Program-made: the position numbers and the translations under genes
Notes under the pieces: generated by a model
Told to the model about the DNA's origin: nothing
What the model saw: the letters and a program-made list of their open reading frames with translations, nothing else
Databases searched by the model: none
DNA from: Actinospica acidithermotolerans
Lineage (GTDB): Bacteria > Actinomycetota > Actinomycetes > Streptomycetales > Catenulisporaceae
Assembly (NCBI RefSeq): GCF_018139625.1
Contig: NZ_JAGSOH010000021.1
Span: forward strand, 1-64,000
DNA: 64,000 bases
Direction: 5' to 3'
In this document: in pieces, positions 27,078 to 36,008 of the stretch
Layout: each line of letters starts with the position of its first letter
How positions within the stretch are numbered: the stretch's first letter is position 1

Positions 27078-27097
27078 TTACTAAGCATGCTCAGTAA
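27078..27097. promoter_or_regulatory. Candidate MarR operator
   Basis: TTACTAAGCATGCTCAGTAA is a 20-base inverted repeat with one mismatched pair, located between divergent marR and MFS genes and 15 bases before the MFS start. Its AT-rich content stands out in this high-GC region. Confidence 0.75.
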
Positions 27098-27112
27098 TAA
27101 GCTGGAGGCGTC

Positions 27113-28711
27113 GTGAGCCGGGCTCGTCGGTGGGGCGGATTGCTGTTCATCGCGCTGGGTGTCGCGATGATCATCGTGGACGTCACCATCGTGAACGTCG
27201 CGGTGCCCCAGGTCATCGAGCGCCTGCACATCACCTCCTCCGACGCGCAATGGGTCCAGGACATCTACACCCTTGTATTCGCCGCGCTGCTGCTCACCTT
27301 CGGCCGCTTCGGTGACCTCTACGGACGCAGGCGCGTGTTCGTGCTGGGCGCGCTGGTGTTCGCGGCCGCGAGCGTGCTGGCGGCGCGGGCGGGCTCGGCG
27401 CCGGAGCTGATCGCGGCTCGCGCCGTGCAGGGCGTGGGCGGCGCGATGATGCTTCCGACATCGCTGTCGATGATCAACGCCGGTTTTCGCGGGAAGGAGC
27501 GCGGCGCCGCGTTCGCGGTCTGGGGTTCGACGATCGGCGGCACGGCGGCGCTCGGTCCGCTGCTCGGCGGCTGGCTGACCACCACGTACTCCTGGCGGTG
27601 GGCGTTCGCGGTCAACGTGCCGATCGCGGCGGCGGTCCTGGTCGGCACGCTTGTGCTCGTCCCCGAGTCCCGCGGCGACGACGGGAGGCGCGGCGGCACC
27701 GACCTGCTCGGCGCACTCACCTCGGCGCTCGCGCTGACGTGCGTCGTATTCGGCCTGATCGAGGGCCGTGCGTTCGGCTGGTGGCACCTGCTCGGCACGG
27801 ACGCCCGCATCGCCGGACTCACCTGGCGCGCGAGCATCTCCCCCGTGCCCGCCGCGTTCGCCGCGGGCATCCTGCTGGCCGTCGTGTTCGCCCTCGTCGA
27901 ACGCCGCCGTGCCCGCCGCGGCATGAGCGTGCTGCTGGACCTGAACCTCTTCGCGATCGCCTCCTTCCGCAACGGCAACCTGACCGCGGGCATCGTCTCG
28001 CTCGGCGAGTTCGGCCTGCTCTTCGCGCTGCCACTGTGGTTCCAGAACGTACGCGGCTACAGCGCCTTCCAGACCGGCCTGGCGCTGCTGCCCCTCGCGC
28101 TCGGCAGCTTCGCCGCCTCCGGCTTCGGCGCCGTACTGGGCCAGAAGCGGGGGCCGCTCACCGTCGTGCGCCTGGGAATCGGCCTCGAACTCGCCGGCGT
28201 AGCCGCGGTCGGTGCCGTGGTGAGCCCGACCACGCCGTGGTGGGCCATCAGCCCCGCACTTTTCGTCTACGGCGCCGGCGTAGGCCTCGCCACCGCGCAG
28301 CTGACCGGCGTCGTCCTGGCCGAGATCCCCGTCTCCGCGGGCGGCCAGGGCTCGGGAACCCAGTCCACCACCCGGCAGATCGGCGCCGCACTGGGCGTCG
28401 CCGTCCTCGGCACAGTCCTCTTCACCACCCTCGGCCGAGACCTCCAGAACCGCCTAGCCGACCAGCACGCCCTCACCCCGGCCGGCGCCGCCGGCATCGT
28501 CACAGCCGTCAAGCAAAGCGCCGGCGCCTCCATCCAGGCCCTTCAGGCGACCTCGGCCACCGCCGACGCCGCGTCCGCGGCGAAAGCCGCCCTCAGCGAC
28601 GCCACCCAGTGGACCGCCGCCACCGCCGCGGCCTTCCTCCTCCTCGGCCTCATCGCCTCCCGCCGCCTGGGCCCATCAACCGTGCCCGCACGTGACTTCG
28701 ATGAGCAGTAG
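27113..28711 (+). CDS. MFS drug:proton antiporter, DHA2 (EmrB/QacA) family
   Basis: A 532-residue protein with about 14 hydrophobic segments. Typical motifs are DVTIVNVAVPQVIERL, QWVQDIYTLVFAALLLTFGR (quoted as segments) and FGDLYGRRRVF in helix 1-3, plus RAVQGVGGAMMLPTSLSMI. The C-terminal loop is Ala-rich before the last helix. GTG 27113 follows CTGGAGG. The pairing with a divergent MarR and an operator at 27078 suggests induction by a toxic compound. Confidence 0.9.
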   Translation: MSRARRWGGLLFIALGVAMIIVDVTIVNVAVPQVIERLHITSSDAQWVQDIYTLVFAALLLTFGRFGDLYGRRRVFVLGALVFAAASVLAARAGSAPELIAARAVQGVGGAMMLPTSLSMINAGFRGKERGAAFAVWGSTIGGTAALGPLLGGWLTTTYSWRWAFAVNVPIAAAVLVGTLVLVPESRGDDGRRGGTDLLGALTSALALTCVVFGLIEGRAFGWWHLLGTDARIAGLTWRASISPVPAAFAAGILLAVVFALVERRRARRGMSVLLDLNLFAIASFRNGNLTAGIVSLGEFGLLFALPLWFQNVRGYSAFQTGLALLPLALGSFAASGFGAVLGQKRGPLTVVRLGIGLELAGVAAVGAVVSPTTPWWAISPALFVYGAGVGLATAQLTGVVLAEIPVSAGGQGSGTQSTTRQIGAALGVAVLGTVLFTTLGRDLQNRLADQHALTPAGAAGIVTAVKQSAGASIQALQATSATADAASAAKAALSDATQWTAATAAAFLLLGLIASRRLGPSTVPARDFDEQ

Positions 28712-28729
28712 GCGCGGTCAGGCCGCGGC

Positions 28730-31700
28730 TCAATCGACCACCACGACCAGGTCGCCGGCCTCGACTGGCGTCGGGGCCGTGAAGGCGAGGCGGCGCACGA
28801 CGCCGTCCACGGGCGAAGTGATCGCGGCCTCCATCTTCATCGCCTCGATCGTCGCGACACGGTCGCCCGCCGAGATCTTGTCGCCGGCGTGGACGAGCAC
28901 GGTCACGACGCCCTGGAAGGGCGCGGGGAGCTGGCCGGGAACCGCCGGGTCGGCCTTCTCGGCGGCGGGCGCGTCGGCGGAGACGGAGCGGTCGCGGACG
29001 GAGACGGGACGCAGCTGGCCGTTGAGCGTGGTCACGACGGTCCGGTACCCGCGTTCGTCGGGCTCTGAGACGGCCCGCAGGCCGACCAGGAGCTGCACGC
29101 CCGGTTCGAGCTCGACGACGTGCTCCTCGCCCTGGCGCAGGCCGTAGAGGTAGTCGAGCGTCTCCAGGACCGACACGTCGCCGTAGCGCGACCGGGCCTC
29201 GGCGAACTCGCGGGCCGGGCCGGGGAACAGCAGCCGGTTGAGCGTCGTGCGGCGGTCCTGGTCGAGGCTCGCCTCGTCGGCCGGGTCGAGGTTCTCGGCG
29301 GGCGGCGTCCAGGGGCGGCCGGTGATCGCCTTCGAGCGGAACGGCTCGGGCCAGCCGCCCGGCGGGTCGCCGAGCTCGCCGTGCAGGAAGCCGATCACCG
29401 AGGCGGGGATGTCGTAGGACGCCGGGTCGGCTTCGAACAGGGCCGGGTCGGCCCCGGCGGCGACCAGGGAGAGCGCCAGGTCGCCGATGACCTTCGAGGA
29501 CGGGGTGACCTTCGGGATCCGGCCGAGGATGTCGTTGGCCGCCGCGTACATCTCCTCGATCTGCTCGAACTTCTCGCCGAGGCCGAGCGCGATCGCCTGC
29601 TGGCGCAGGTTGGAGAGCTGGCCGCCGGGGATCTCGTGGCGGTAGATGCGCCCGGTCGGCGACGGCAGCCCGGATTCGAAGGGCGCGTAGACGCGGCGGA
29701 CGGCCTCCCAGTAGGGCTCGAGCGCGTTGACGGCGGCGAGCGAGAGCCCGGTGGTCCGCTCGCTGAAGTCGGTCGCGGCCACGAGCGCGGACAGCGGCGG
29801 CTGCGAGGTGGTTCCGGCCATCGCCGCCGAGGCGCCGTCCACCGCGTCGACGCCGACGTCGATCGCGGCGAGCAGCGTGGCCAGCTGGCCGCCCGCGGTG
29901 TCGTGCGTGTGCAGGTGCACCGGCAGGTCGAAGCGTTCGCGCAGTGCTGATACGAGCGTGCGGGCGGCGGGTGCGCGCAGCAGCCCGGCCATGTCCTTGA
30001 TCGCCAGGACGTGCGCTCCGGCTTCGACGATCTGCTCGGCGAGGCGCAGGTAGTAGTCGAGCGTGTAGAGCTTCTCGGCGGGGTCGGACAGGTCCCCGGT
30101 GTAGGACATCGCGACCTCGGCGACGGCGGTTCCGGTCGCGCGCACGGCGTCGATCGCGGGCCGCATCTGGGAGACGTCGTTGAGGGCGTCGAACACGCGG
30201 AACACGTCGATGCCGGTAGCGGCCGCCTCCTGCACGAAGACGTCGGTCACCTTGGTCGGGTACGGCGTGTAGCCCACGGTGTTGCGGCCGCGCAGCAGCA
30301 TCTGGAGGCCGACGTTCGGCACGGCCTCGCGCAGCGCGGCAAGCCGCTCCCACGGATCCTCGGCCAGGAAGCGCAGCGCCACGTCGTACGTCGCGCCGCC
30401 CCAGCACTCGATCGACCACAGCTGCGGAGTCATCCGCGCGACGTGCCCGGCGACCGCGACGAGGTCGCGCGTGCGCACGCGCGTGGCCAGCAGCGATTGG
30501 TGGGCGTCGCGGAACGTCGTGTCCGTGACGGCGATGCCCTTCGCCGCGCGCAGTTCCGCCGCGAAGGCCTCCGGGCCGATCGCGAGCAGCCGCTGCCGGG
30601 TTCCGTCCGGGACCGGCGCCTTCGGATCGAGCTTCGGCAGCTTCTCGCGCGGCGCGGTGGTGGCCGGCGCCGCTCCGTGCGGCTGGTTGACGGTGACGTC
30701 GGCGAGGTAGCTCAGCAGTTTGGTGCCGCGGTCGCCGGAGGCGCGGGCGGTGAGCAGTTCGGGGTGGCTCTCGATGAACGAGGTGGTGATCCGTCCCGCG
30801 GCGAAGTCGGAGTCGTCGAGCAGCGCCTGAAGGAACGGGATGTTCGTGGCGACGTCGCGGATCCGGAACTCGGCGACCGCGCGGCGGGCCCGCCGTACCG
30901 CGTCCTCGAAGGTCAGGCCGCGGCAGGTGAGCTTGGCCAGCAGCGAGTCGAAGTGCGGGCTCACCTCGGCGCCGGTGAACGTGGTGCCGCCGTCGACGCG
31001 CACGCCCGCGCCGCCCGGTGAGCGGTAGGCGGTGATCACGCCGGTGTCCGGGCGGAAGTCGTTGGCCGGGTCCTCGGTGGTGATCCGGCATTGCAGCGCC
31101 GCGCCGCGCAGCCGCACGGTGTCCTGGCTCAGCCCGAGCTCCGCGAGCGTCGCGCCGGCCGCGATGCGCAGCTGCGACTGGACCAGGTCGACGTCGGTGA
31201 CCTCTTCGGTCACGGTGTGCTCGACCTGGATGCGCGGGTTCATCTCGATGAACACGTGCTTGCCGTGCGTGTCGAGCAGGAACTCGACGGTTCCGGCGCA
31301 CGTGTAGCCGATGTGACGGGCGAACTTCACCGCGTCGGCGCAGATCTGCGCGCGTAGCTCGGGGTCGAGGTTCGGCGCGGGCGCGATCTCGACGACCTTC
31401 TGGTGCCGGCGTTGCACCGAGCAGTCGCGCTCGAACAGGTGGATGACCTCGCCCGTCGCGTCGGCGAGGATCTGCACCTCGATGTGGCGCGGGTCGACGA
31501 CTGCCTGCTCGATGAACACGGTCGGGTCGCCGAACGCGGCCTCGGCCTCGCGCATGCAGGTGCGCACCGCCTCGGCCAGCGCGTCGGGCGCATCGACGCG
31601 CCGCATGCCGCGTCCGCCGCCGCCGGCCACGGCCTTCACGAACAGCGGGTACGCCATGCCCTCGGCCGCGGCGACGAGCGTGTCGACGTCCCGGGACGGC

Positions 31701-32134
31701 GGCACGTCGGGCAGCGTGGGAATCCCGGCCTCCCGCGCGGCGGCGATCGCGCGCGCCTTGTTGCCGGTCAGTTCGAGCACGGAGGCGGACGGCCCGACGA
31801 AGGTGATGCCGGCTTCGGCGCACGCCTCGGCCAGCGCCGGGTTCTCCGACAGGAAGCCGTAGCCCGGGTAGACGGCGTCTGCCCCGGCCTTCACCGCGGC
31901 CGCGACGATCGTGCGCGGATTCAGGTAGCTGCGGACCGGATGCCCGCGCTCGCCGATCTCGTAGGCCTCGTCGGCCTTAAGCCGGTGCTCGCTGCGGCGG
32001 TCTTCGTACGGGTAGACGGCCACCGTCTTCGCGCCGAGCTCGTAAGCCGCCCGGAACGCGCGGACGGCGATCTCGCCGCGGTTGGCCACCAGCACCTTGG
32101 CGAACTGCCGGCCGGGCACAAGAGGAACGCTCAC
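28730..32134 (-). CDS. pyc: Pyruvate carboxylase
   Basis: The 1134-residue single-chain enzyme carboxylates pyruvate to oxaloacetate. Biotin carboxylase is at about 1-460 ([42 protein letters not shown]). The carboxyltransferase TIM barrel is at about 530-830 ([37 protein letters not shown]). The C-terminal biotinyl domain has the Lys in [10 protein letters not shown]. Order and length match the alpha4 form. GTG 32134 has GAAGGA upstream. It gives anaplerotic oxaloacetate; no local regulator is evident. Confidence 0.95.
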   Translation of the reverse strand: MSVPLVPGRQFAKVLVANRGEIAVRAFRAAYELGAKTVAVYPYEDRRSEHRLKADEAYEIGERGHPVRSYLNPRTIVAAAVKAGADAVYPGYGFLSENPALAEACAEAGITFVGPSASVLELTGNKARAIAAAREAGIPTLPDVPPSRDVDTLVAAAEGMAYPLFVKAVAGGGGRGMRRVDAPDALAEAVRTCMREAEAAFGDPTVFIEQAVVDPRHIEVQILADATGEVIHLFERDCSVQRRHQKVVEIAPAPNLDPELRAQICADAVKFARHIGYTCAGTVEFLLDTHGKHVFIEMNPRIQVEHTVTEEVTDVDLVQSQLRIAAGATLAELGLSQDTVRLRGAALQCRITTEDPANDFRPDTGVITAYRSPGGAGVRVDGGTTFTGAEVSPHFDSLLAKLTCRGLTFEDAVRRARRAVAEFRIRDVATNIPFLQALLDDSDFAAGRITTSFIESHPELLTARASGDRGTKLLSYLADVTVNQPHGAAPATTAPREKLPKLDPKAPVPDGTRQRLLAIGPEAFAAELRAAKGIAVTDTTFRDAHQSLLATRVRTRDLVAVAGHVARMTPQLWSIECWGGATYDVALRFLAEDPWERLAALREAVPNVGLQMLLRGRNTVGYTPYPTKVTDVFVQEAAATGIDVFRVFDALNDVSQMRPAIDAVRATGTAVAEVAMSYTGDLSDPAEKLYTLDYYLRLAEQIVEAGAHVLAIKDMAGLLRAPAARTLVSALRERFDLPVHLHTHDTAGGQLATLLAAIDVGVDAVDGASAAMAGTTSQPPLSALVAATDFSERTTGLSLAAVNALEPYWEAVRRVYAPFESGLPSPTGRIYRHEIPGGQLSNLRQQAIALGLGEKFEQIEEMYAAANDILGRIPKVTPSSKVIGDLALSLVAAGADPALFEADPASYDIPASVIGFLHGELGDPPGGWPEPFRSKAITGRPWTPPAENLDPADEASLDQDRRTTLNRLLFPGPAREFAEARSRYGDVSVLETLDYLYGLRQGEEHVVELEPGVQLLVGLRAVSEPDERGYRTVVTTLNGQLRPVSVRDRSVSADAPAAEKADPAVPGQLPAPFQGVVTVLVHAGDKISAGDRVATIEAMKMEAAITSPVDGVVRRLAFTAPTPVEAGDLVVVVD

Positions 32135-32447
32135 GTCGGTCCTTCGCTCGTCACAGCCGGGCGCGGGTCCGGCCTGAGGCTCACAAATCGGGATTCAAGC
32201 TTCGTGGTGTCCAATCCCGGGCGCCGGTACACCCGATCGGGAGGGTTTCGTGGATCATCGGGGCAAGCCGGGCGCGGGGGCTCGGCCGGCTGCTCGATAT
32301 CCGGTCGGCGACGACCGGCGTGCGCGGATCGCCGCCCGACGGCGAGGGCCGAGGTGGGCAGTCAGCCGGCCGCCGACCCGGGCCGTTAGGCGGGCCGCCG
32401 ACCCGGGCAGTTCGGCCGACCCCAGGACGGCCCGAGCCGAACGGGCC
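32135..32447. other. Intergenic region between pyc and the D,D-carboxypeptidase gene
   Basis: The 313 bases are very GC-rich. They hold the pyc ribosome-binding site and a short direct repeat of GCCGCCGACCCGGGC around 32369 and 32394. I see no convincing gene, promoter or hairpin. Confidence 0.4.
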
Positions 32448-33431
32448 TCAGTGCGCTGCGAGCGGGCGCCAGTTTCCGCTGCGCGGGTAGTTCGCGAAGC
32501 CGAAGTTCAGCAGCGCCTCGGAGTCCGAGGTCACCACGGTCCAGCTGGGGTCGTCGAGGACCACGCCGATGACGTCCTCGCTGCCCTGGTACGCCTCGAA
32601 CAGCAGGCAGTAGCCGGCGCCGTTGGTACTGCCGGTCTTGATGCCCTCGATGCCCGGGTACACGCCGATCAGCGGGTCGGTCGTGTTCCAGGTGAAGGCC
32701 GGGTGCTCACCGGAGACGGCGTCGACGTGATACGTGCTCAGCTTCACGATCGAGGCGATCAGCGGCACCTTCATCGCGGCACGGCCGAGCTTGAGCAGGT
32801 CGCTCGGCGTCGAGTACGTCGAGGTCTCGGTCGGGTCGGGAAGCCCGCTGAAGTCGGTGAAATGCGTGCTGGTCATGCCGAGGGCGGCGGCGGTCGAATT
32901 CATCTTCGCGATGAACCCGTCCAGCCCCGGCCCGTACGCCTGCGCCAGCGCGTAGGCCGCGTCGCAGCCCGAGGGGATCAGCAGCGCGTACAGCAGCTCG
33001 AGCGTGGTCAGCTGCTGCCCGGGCACGAGCCCGGCGGTGCTGGCGCCGTACTCGTTGTCGTACGCGGTGATGCCGGACGGCACCGTGACCAGCTGGTTGA
33101 GGTCCAGGCCTGAGGACTGCAGGACGACGAGGGCCGTCATCACCTTCGTGATCGAGCCCATCGGAACCTCGGTGTTCTCCGACTTGCCCCAGATCTCCGC
33201 GCCGGTCGCGGTGTCCTCGACCTCGTTGTAAGGAGCCGTGATGTTACCCGGCGAATGCGGCATCCTGAGGATATACGCGGGCGCGACAGGGTGGGCGGAG
33301 ATGGCTTTCGTCGGCAGCGGCTTGAGCGCACTGGCCTCCGCAGGCGCCGCCGCCGCGAGCGACGTCCCCGCAAGGCTCACGGCGACACCCGCCGCCGTCA
33401 GAAGCCGACCGATCCCCATGGTTCCGTGCAT
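32448..33431 (-). CDS. Secreted D-alanyl-D-alanine carboxypeptidase (peptidase S11)
   Basis: A 327-residue exported low-molecular-weight PBP that trims the terminal D-Ala of peptidoglycan stem peptides. The signal peptide is about 1-34. The catalytic SxxK is SITK (Ser at about 92-93) and the KTG triad is present in GIKTGST. The middle motif, normally SGN, reads SGC in IPSGCDAAYALA. ATG 33431 was chosen because GGAGGGG precedes it; open frame upstream to 33677 lacks signal-peptide features. No C-terminal membrane anchor is seen. Confidence 0.88.
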   Translation of the reverse strand: MHGTMGIGRLLTAAGVAVSLAGTSLAAAAPAEASALKPLPTKAISAHPVAPAYILRMPHSPGNITAPYNEVEDTATGAEIWGKSENTEVPMGSITKVMTALVVLQSSGLDLNQLVTVPSGITAYDNEYGASTAGLVPGQQLTTLELLYALLIPSGCDAAYALAQAYGPGLDGFIAKMNSTAAALGMTSTHFTDFSGLPDPTETSTYSTPSDLLKLGRAAMKVPLIASIVKLSTYHVDAVSGEHPAFTWNTTDPLIGVYPGIEGIKTGSTNGAGYCLLFEAYQGSEDVIGVVLDDPSWTVVTSDSEALLNFGFANYPRSGNWRPLAAH

Positions 33432-33588
33432 TTGACCCCTCCGTACGTTCGCGAAAAGCGCTCTGAAAGCCGTGCATGACAGACCCCGTGGCGGCTGTGG
33501 GCGCGCCGCGTCAGATCCTCGCGGAGTCGATCCCCGAAAGCAATGCTCTGGGACGATGTCTTCATGAAGACGGCTCAGATTGCGCCGA

Positions 33589-34119
33589 TCAGGCGGCGCG
33601 GGCGACGGCGTTTGCGATCCGCGCGGCGGCCTGTCCCGGCGTGAGGTGCGTCGTGTCGACGACCTCCGCCTCCGCATGCAGCCAGGTCCGGGCCGCCTCG
33701 GCGTAGGGCTCGAGGTACTTCAGCCGGAACGGCGAGTCGGGGCCGACGACGGTGTCCCCTGCGATGCGTCGGCGGAGAGTGCCCTGGTGGGCGTGGAGGA
33801 CGAAGTGCCGCACCGGGATGCCGTGCGCGGCGAGGCCCGTCCTGATCTCACGCCAGTACTGCTCGACGAGGACGGTCATCGGCATCACGAGCGTGCCGCC
33901 GGTGTAGTCGAGGATCTGCCGGGCGGTCTCGACGACGAGCTGGCGCCATGGCGTCCAGTGCTGGAAGTTGTCCGTCTCCGGAAGCCCGGGCGTGATGTCC
34001 ATGAGCATCTCCCCGACCTTCTCGGCGTCGAAGACCCGCGAGTCCGGAATCAACTCCTGGACGAGAGCACCGGTCGTCGTCTTGCCCGCCCCGTGGGTGC
34101 CGTTCAGCCATACGATCAC
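33589..34119 (-). CDS. AAA/P-loop ATPase, TmrB-like small kinase
   Basis: A 176-residue P-loop protein with Walker A GTHGAGKTTTG at the very N-terminus. It resembles the tunicamycin-resistance TmrB-like and shikimate-kinase-like group, with DAEKVGEMLMDITPGLPE, TPWRQLVVETARQIL and a lid region LHAHQGTLRRRIAGD. The C-terminal VVDTTHLTPGQAAARIA fits a nucleoside-kinase-type fold. Substrate unknown. It is divergent from a small RHH-like gene. Confidence 0.75.
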   Translation of the reverse strand: MIVWLNGTHGAGKTTTGALVQELIPDSRVFDAEKVGEMLMDITPGLPETDNFQHWTPWRQLVVETARQILDYTGGTLVMPMTVLVEQYWREIRTGLAAHGIPVRHFVLHAHQGTLRRRIAGDTVVGPDSPFRLKYLEPYAEAARTWLHAEAEVVDTTHLTPGQAAARIANAVARAA

Positions 34120-34173
34120 GGGCCGACGCTAGCAGTGCGGGCGGATCGCTGACGGCCGGAGCACACTTGCGGG

Positions 34174-34395
34174 GTGGCACACGACGAGCACCGTGAAACC
34201 TCGGAAACCGTGACATTGCACATCTCATTGCCCGAACAGGTAGCGCAGGACCTGACCGCCCTGGCCGAGCTGTACCACGCGACGCCGGAGAGAATGATCG
34301 CGAGCTGGACCCGGTCGCACGTCGAGAACCTGATGGCCGGCCTGACTCCGGGCGGCGGCCAACCACCGGACCCCCTCGACGCACCCGACGCGTGA
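34174..34395 (+). CDS. Small protein with possible ribbon-helix-helix fold (73 aa)
   Basis: GTG 34174 opens a 73-codon frame. The middle, VTLHISLPEQVAQDLTAL followed by a second helix TPERMIASWTRSHVENL, looks like a strand-helix-helix of the RHH type, suggesting a small DNA-binding protein. The Pro/Asp-rich tail is probably disordered. There is no toxin gene beside it. The call is by pattern only. Confidence 0.5.
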   Translation: MAHDEHRETSETVTLHISLPEQVAQDLTALAELYHATPERMIASWTRSHVENLMAGLTPGGGQPPDPLDAPDA

Positions 34396-34515
34396 CCGCG
34401 AGCCACGCCTTCGGCGGCACCCTCCTCGTCCGCGGGCTCGACGCCCTGTCCCGCCAGGCCGCGTGGCCGACCGATACCATGCGAGGTCAGTACCCACGAG
34501 CGGACAGGGACCGCG

Positions 34516-35385
34516 ATGACGACCACCACGAGGCGGGTCCTGCCGCACCGCGTCGAGTTCGGCGGGCCGGCGGACGGGCCGCGCGTCGTGCTGGTTCACG
34601 GGCTCGGCGGGTCGCATGCGAACTGGGCGGCGCTCGGGCCGCTGCTGGCGGAGTCGACGCGGCCGGTCGCGGTGGATCTGGCCGGGTTCGGGTATACGCC
34701 GGGGACGGGGAAGACGGCGCGGGTGGCGGCCAACGCGCGGCTGCTCGAGCGCTTCCTGCGCGAGGAGGTCGGGGAGCCCGCCGTGCTGGTCGGGAACTCG
34801 ATGGGCGGGATGATCTCGATCATGACGGCGGCGGCGCACCCCGAACTGGTCACGGGCGTCGTGCTGCTCGATCCCGTGCTGCCGACGTCGCCGGGGGCAC
34901 GGCTCGACCCGGCCGCGATCGTCGGCATCGTCATCGCGCTCTTGCCCGTCCTGGGGCCGAGGGTGCTGGTTCGGCGGCGGGCCGCCGCGGGTGCACGGGA
35001 GCGCGCGCTCTCGACGCTGTCCGTCTGCTACGGGGATATCAGCCGATTGACCGATGAGCAGCTCGATGCCGAGGTCGGGCTCACCGAGTTCGCAGAGGCT
35101 GAGGGGCTCACGCCGGTCGCGGCGTACGTCGGCGCGGCGCGGTCGCTCGTGCTGCACGGCGTTCGTCCGCGGTATCGCCGCGAGATGGCCGCGATCAGCG
35201 CGCCGGTCCTGCTGCTGCACGGCACGCACGATCGGCTCGTCAGCGTCAGCGCTGCCGACACCGCCGCGCGCAAGCACCCGTCTTGGCGCTACCGGCGCCA
35301 GGACGGCGGGCACGTCCCGCACATGGAACTGCCCGTCGAAACCGCACGCACCATCACGGCCTGGCTCCAAGGAAAGGACGCGTGA
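34516..35385 (+). CDS. Alpha/beta-hydrolase
   Basis: A 289-residue hydrolase with HGLGGSHANW (oxyanion region), nucleophile Ser in GNSMGGM, the Asp in LLHGTHDRL and the His in GGHVPHME, forming a complete triad. The cap region is helical. It lies three bases before a BCP-type peroxiredoxin and most likely shares its mRNA, so a role in handling oxidised or esterified metabolites is possible. Substrate unknown. Confidence 0.88.
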   Translation: MTTTTRRVLPHRVEFGGPADGPRVVLVHGLGGSHANWAALGPLLAESTRPVAVDLAGFGYTPGTGKTARVAANARLLERFLREEVGEPAVLVGNSMGGMISIMTAAAHPELVTGVVLLDPVLPTSPGARLDPAAIVGIVIALLPVLGPRVLVRRRAAAGARERALSTLSVCYGDISRLTDEQLDAEVGLTEFAEAEGLTPVAAYVGAARSLVLHGVRPRYRREMAAISAPVLLLHGTHDRLVSVSAADTAARKHPSWRYRRQDGGHVPHMELPVETARTITAWLQGKDA

Positions 35386-35388
35386 CCC

Positions 35389-35862
35389 ATGCCCCGAGGC
35401 ATCGGCGTAGGCGACAAGGCACCCGACTTCACTCTCCCGTCGGCCTCCGGCGAACCGGTCTCCCTGCATGACCGGATCGGCGAGAACGCCGTCGTGCTCT
35501 ACTTCTACCCCAAGGACGACACCACCGGCTGCACGGCCGAGGCCTGCGCCTTCCGCGACAGCTACGAGTCGTTCACCGACCTCGGAGCCGACGTGATCGG
35601 CGTCAGCTCCGACTCCGTGGAGCGGCACGAGGCGTTCGCCGGCAAGCACAGGCTGCCGTTCACCCTCCTGAGCGACGCCGGCGGCAAGGTCCGCAAGCTC
35701 TACGGCGTGCCGAGCACGCTCGTCGTGCTGCCCGGCCGGGTCACGTACGTCATCGACCGCACGGGCACGGTGCGCCACACGTTCAACTCCATGATGAACT
35801 TCGGCGCGCACGTCACCGAGGCGCTCGAAGCCGTCCGCCGCTTGCAGGAAGAGAGCGCGTGA
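35389..35862 (+). CDS. bcp: Thioredoxin-dependent peroxiredoxin, BCP/PrxQ type
   Basis: A 157-residue peroxidase that reduces H2O2 and organic hydroperoxides. The peroxidatic Cys is in KDDTTGCTAEAC, and the second Cys five residues on is the resolving Cys of the alpha-2 PrxQ class. PKDDTTGCT and SSDSVERHEAFAGKH are typical. The ribosome-binding site AAGGAAAGG lies in the end of the hydrolase gene, so the two genes are coupled. Confidence 0.92.
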   Translation: MPRGIGVGDKAPDFTLPSASGEPVSLHDRIGENAVVLYFYPKDDTTGCTAEACAFRDSYESFTDLGADVIGVSSDSVERHEAFAGKHRLPFTLLSDAGGKVRKLYGVPSTLVVLPGRVTYVIDRTGTVRHTFNSMMNFGAHVTEALEAVRRLQEESA

Positions 35863-36008
35863 CCTCTCGAACGACGATCCGAATTCGAGTGCTTGTCCGC
35901 ACATAGCGCGAAAAAACCCTTGGACGCCGTCGCCGCCGTCACGCGACACTGAGAGCTCTGACGGCGGCCTTCCGCCAAATCCTGCGGGCACATCAAGGAG
36001 GCGGCGTG

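Noticed and set aside
28650-31823. A 1057-codon frame overlapping pyruvate carboxylase on the same strand
   Set aside because: Same-strand shifted frame of low-complexity Arg/Pro/Gly composition; pyc motifs are all in the other frame.
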